Source of the DNA: Azospirillum formosense
GTDB taxonomy: Bacteria > Pseudomonadota > Alphaproteobacteria > Azospirillales > Azospirillaceae
Assembly: GCF_040500525.1 (NCBI RefSeq)
Contig: NZ_CP159402.1
Location: 1,983,501 to 2,047,500 of the forward strand
Direction of reading: 5' to 3'
Length of the DNA stretch: 64,000 nucleotides
The notes below the pieces were generated by a model. It worked only from the letters and a program-made list of their open reading frames with translations. It had not been told where the DNA came from and searched no databases. Position numbers and translations under genes: made by a program. Each line of letters begins with the position of its first letter. Position 1 is the stretch's first letter. Positions 62,634-64,000 of this stretch are shown piece after piece.

Positions 62634-63791
62634 TTAGGGAGCGGACGGTTGCCGCCCGGCCATCCGCTTCAGCATGACCGAGGCCCGCCAGAAGCCGAGT
62701 TCCGCCCCATCCACGAAATGGACGTGCCGGTCGGCGGCGAGGTCGCCGACCAGGCAGGTCATGGTGGAGGCCGCCGCCCGCGCCGTGCCGTAGCGGATGC
62801 GCCCGGCCGCCGCGTGGGCGGCCAGCATGGCCTCGATGGCGCCGGCCTCGTCCTCCGTCACATCCAGGACGAGGCGCGGCCCGCCCGCCGATTTGCGGAA
62901 GTCCGACCGTTCGGCCATGCCGCGGCGGTAGCGGTCCGGATCGAAGCCGGCCACCCGCCACCCGGCCCCCAGCATCATGGCGAGCAGGGCGGATTTCCCG
63001 AGCGCCGACAGGGCGCAGGCCAGACGCCGCCCGCGCGGGCGCGTCCGCGCCTCCAGCCACAGCGACCGCCAGGAGGGCGGCCAGCGCACCGCCAGCCGTT
63101 CCCCCATGCCGAGCGGCGCCGCCGTGGCGGTCGGCACGATCCCCTCGATGTCGGCCTGGACGCGGGACAGCACCGACAGTCCCGGCCCGCCGTCGGGCAG
63201 CGGGTCGACGATCACGCACAGGATCACCCCACGCGCGCTGTTCACCGGGCTCCAGCGGCAGGACACGCCCTCCAGCCCGGTCAGCGGACCGGGCCGCGGC
63301 TCCAGCCGCCAGCGCGGATCGGCCTTCACCCAGGCGTCCGCCGCGGCGACCCCGCGCCCCAGGAACAGGCCGAAGGCGTCGCCGTTGCCGAACTCCTGCA
63401 GGGCGACCAGCACCTCCAGCCCCTCGTCCAGAAGCGCCCGCACCGGCACGAGGCCGACCCGGAGCGGTACATCCATCTCGGTCGCCGCCCAATGGGCCAG
63501 CGCCGCCAGCGCCTGCTCGGCCGCCGCCCGGCGTCCCGGCGGAACTGCGGCGATGGCGCCGTCCCCGCCGAACTGGCAGGCGGCGGGCTGCTCCGGCTCG
63601 CGCACCGCCTCCGACAGGACGGCGACCACCGCGGCGGCCACGAAATTCACGTCGCGGTGCCGCCCCTCCGCGGCCAGGCGCGTGCTCGCCACCACGTCGG
63701 CGACGGCCAGCGCCCAGTCGCCGTCCAGCGCCGCGTAATGGGCGGGGTCGGCGGCTTCGGCGGTGAAATCTTGGATGGACGGCAGAGGCAT
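62634..63791 (-). CDS. DUF3095-family protein
   Basis: The 385-residue protein fits the DUF3095 family: the N-terminal part WALAVADVVASTRLAAEGRH followed by DVNFVAAAVVAVLSEAV, then CQFGGDGAIAAVPPG. These blocks resemble the metal-binding and ribose-binding parts of class III nucleotidyl cyclases (an Asp in ADVVAST and FGGDGA). The C-terminal half (about residues 180-385) includes LGKSALLAMMLGAGWRVAGF and DFRKSAGGPRLVLDVTEDEA. The family has no established function; a nucleotide-related activity is inferred only from the fold-like motifs. ATG 63791 begins the family block at once. Confidence 0.8.
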   Translation of the reverse strand: MPLPSIQDFTAEAADPAHYAALDGDWALAVADVVASTRLAAEGRHRDVNFVAAAVVAVLSEAVREPEQPAACQFGGDGAIAAVPPGRRAAAEQALAALAHWAATEMDVPLRVGLVPVRALLDEGLEVLVALQEFGNGDAFGLFLGRGVAAADAWVKADPRWRLEPRPGPLTGLEGVSCRWSPVNSARGVILCVIVDPLPDGGPGLSVLSRVQADIEGIVPTATAAPLGMGERLAVRWPPSWRSLWLEARTRPRGRRLACALSALGKSALLAMMLGAGWRVAGFDPDRYRRGMAERSDFRKSAGGPRLVLDVTEDEAGAIEAMLAAHAAAGRIRYGTARAAASTMTCLVGDLAADRHVHFVDGAELGFWRASVMLKRMAGRQPSAP

Positions 63792-63994
63792 CGCCTTCCT
63801 CGCGCCAGCAGGGGTCCGGAGACGGGCCGCTCCACACCGCGCCCCGCTCCGCGCTGCAGTCTACGCCCCGCCGCGCGCCCTGTGAATCGCCCCCGTCGTC
63901 CGCGCCCCGATCCCATCCGCAATGGACCCATCCCGGATTGTCGGCCCGCCCCGTCCGGCCCATCGTTCCGCCGTCCAATCCGGGGAGGAACGCC
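63792..63994. other. Intergenic region at the right edge
   Basis: The 203 bp between the DUF3095 gene and the next start codon are GC-rich. They should hold divergent promoters, but I see no clear -35/-10 pair or repeat. Confidence 0.35.
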
Positions 63995-64000
63995 ATGGGA
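63995..64000 (+). CDS. Start of a plus-strand gene, cut by the window end
   Basis: An ATG at 63995 is preceded by GGGGAGGAA at ideal spacing. Only two codons are visible, so the product cannot be named. Confidence 0.4.

Overview
The window is about 64 kb of very GC-rich DNA with alphaproteobacterial gene order and protein content. The full division and cell-wall (dcw) cluster, MurE with the meso-diaminopimelate DNPR motif, an FtsZ with a long Pro/Gln-rich linker, a bamD-recN-ligA set and a protoglobin chemoreceptor all point to Rhodospirillales. An Azospirillum-like soil bacterium is my best guess, and it is an inference from protein character. Most genes share the same codon style; one gene (8812-9363) is clearly AT-richer.

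Left part (1-14668). The window opens inside a hybrid histidine kinase. Two small minus-strand genes, a 3-hydroxyisobutyrate-type dehydrogenase, a convergent GlcD/D-lactate-type flavoprotein and a large 5-oxoprolinase (HyuA-HyuB fusion) follow. An AT-rich orphan membrane gene and a GNAT acetyltransferase come next, then a TerB-DnaJ membrane co-chaperone, an ABC-F ATPase, a DMT transporter and an AmiD-like amidase.

Centre (14731-36605). The RNase P RNA is followed by a 557-bp regulatory gap with MraZ-type repeats over a candidate promoter and several DnaA-box-like 9-mers. Then comes an almost gapless operon: mraZ-rsmH-ftsL-ftsI-murE-murF-mraY-murD-ftsW-murG-(88-aa ORF)-murC-murB-ddl-ftsQ-ftsA-ftsZ, followed by lpxC behind its own gap. 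It encodes the cytoplasmic and lipid-linked steps of peptidoglycan synthesis, the divisome core and the first committed step of lipid A synthesis. Most junctions are ATGA overlaps, which suggests translational coupling.

Right part (36823-64000). A bacteriohemerythrin and ligA lie on the minus strand. A hypothetical gene, a globin-coupled chemoreceptor and a subtilase fused to a carbohydrate-binding module separate ligA from recN and bamD. Upstream of bamD on the same strand is a cheY-cheZ-cheZ set, in which one CheZ-like protein carries four copies of a CheY-docking-like motif. An M24 Xaa-Pro aminopeptidase, a TerB protein, prmA, a PDZ lipoprotein, an unknown 398-aa protein and a UvrD/PcrA helicase follow. 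The window closes with two NarL-type response regulators, an alpha/beta-hydrolase-like protein, a hypothetical gene, a YccF membrane protein and a DUF3095 protein. Several intergenic spaces hold GC-rich, nested inverted repeats that look like dispersed palindromic elements.

I found no CRISPR array, insertion sequence, prophage or tRNA gene. The strongest candidates for something undescribed are the CheZ-like protein with repeated docking motifs, the 88-aa ORF coupled to murG, the subtilase-CBM fusion and the structured repeat elements.
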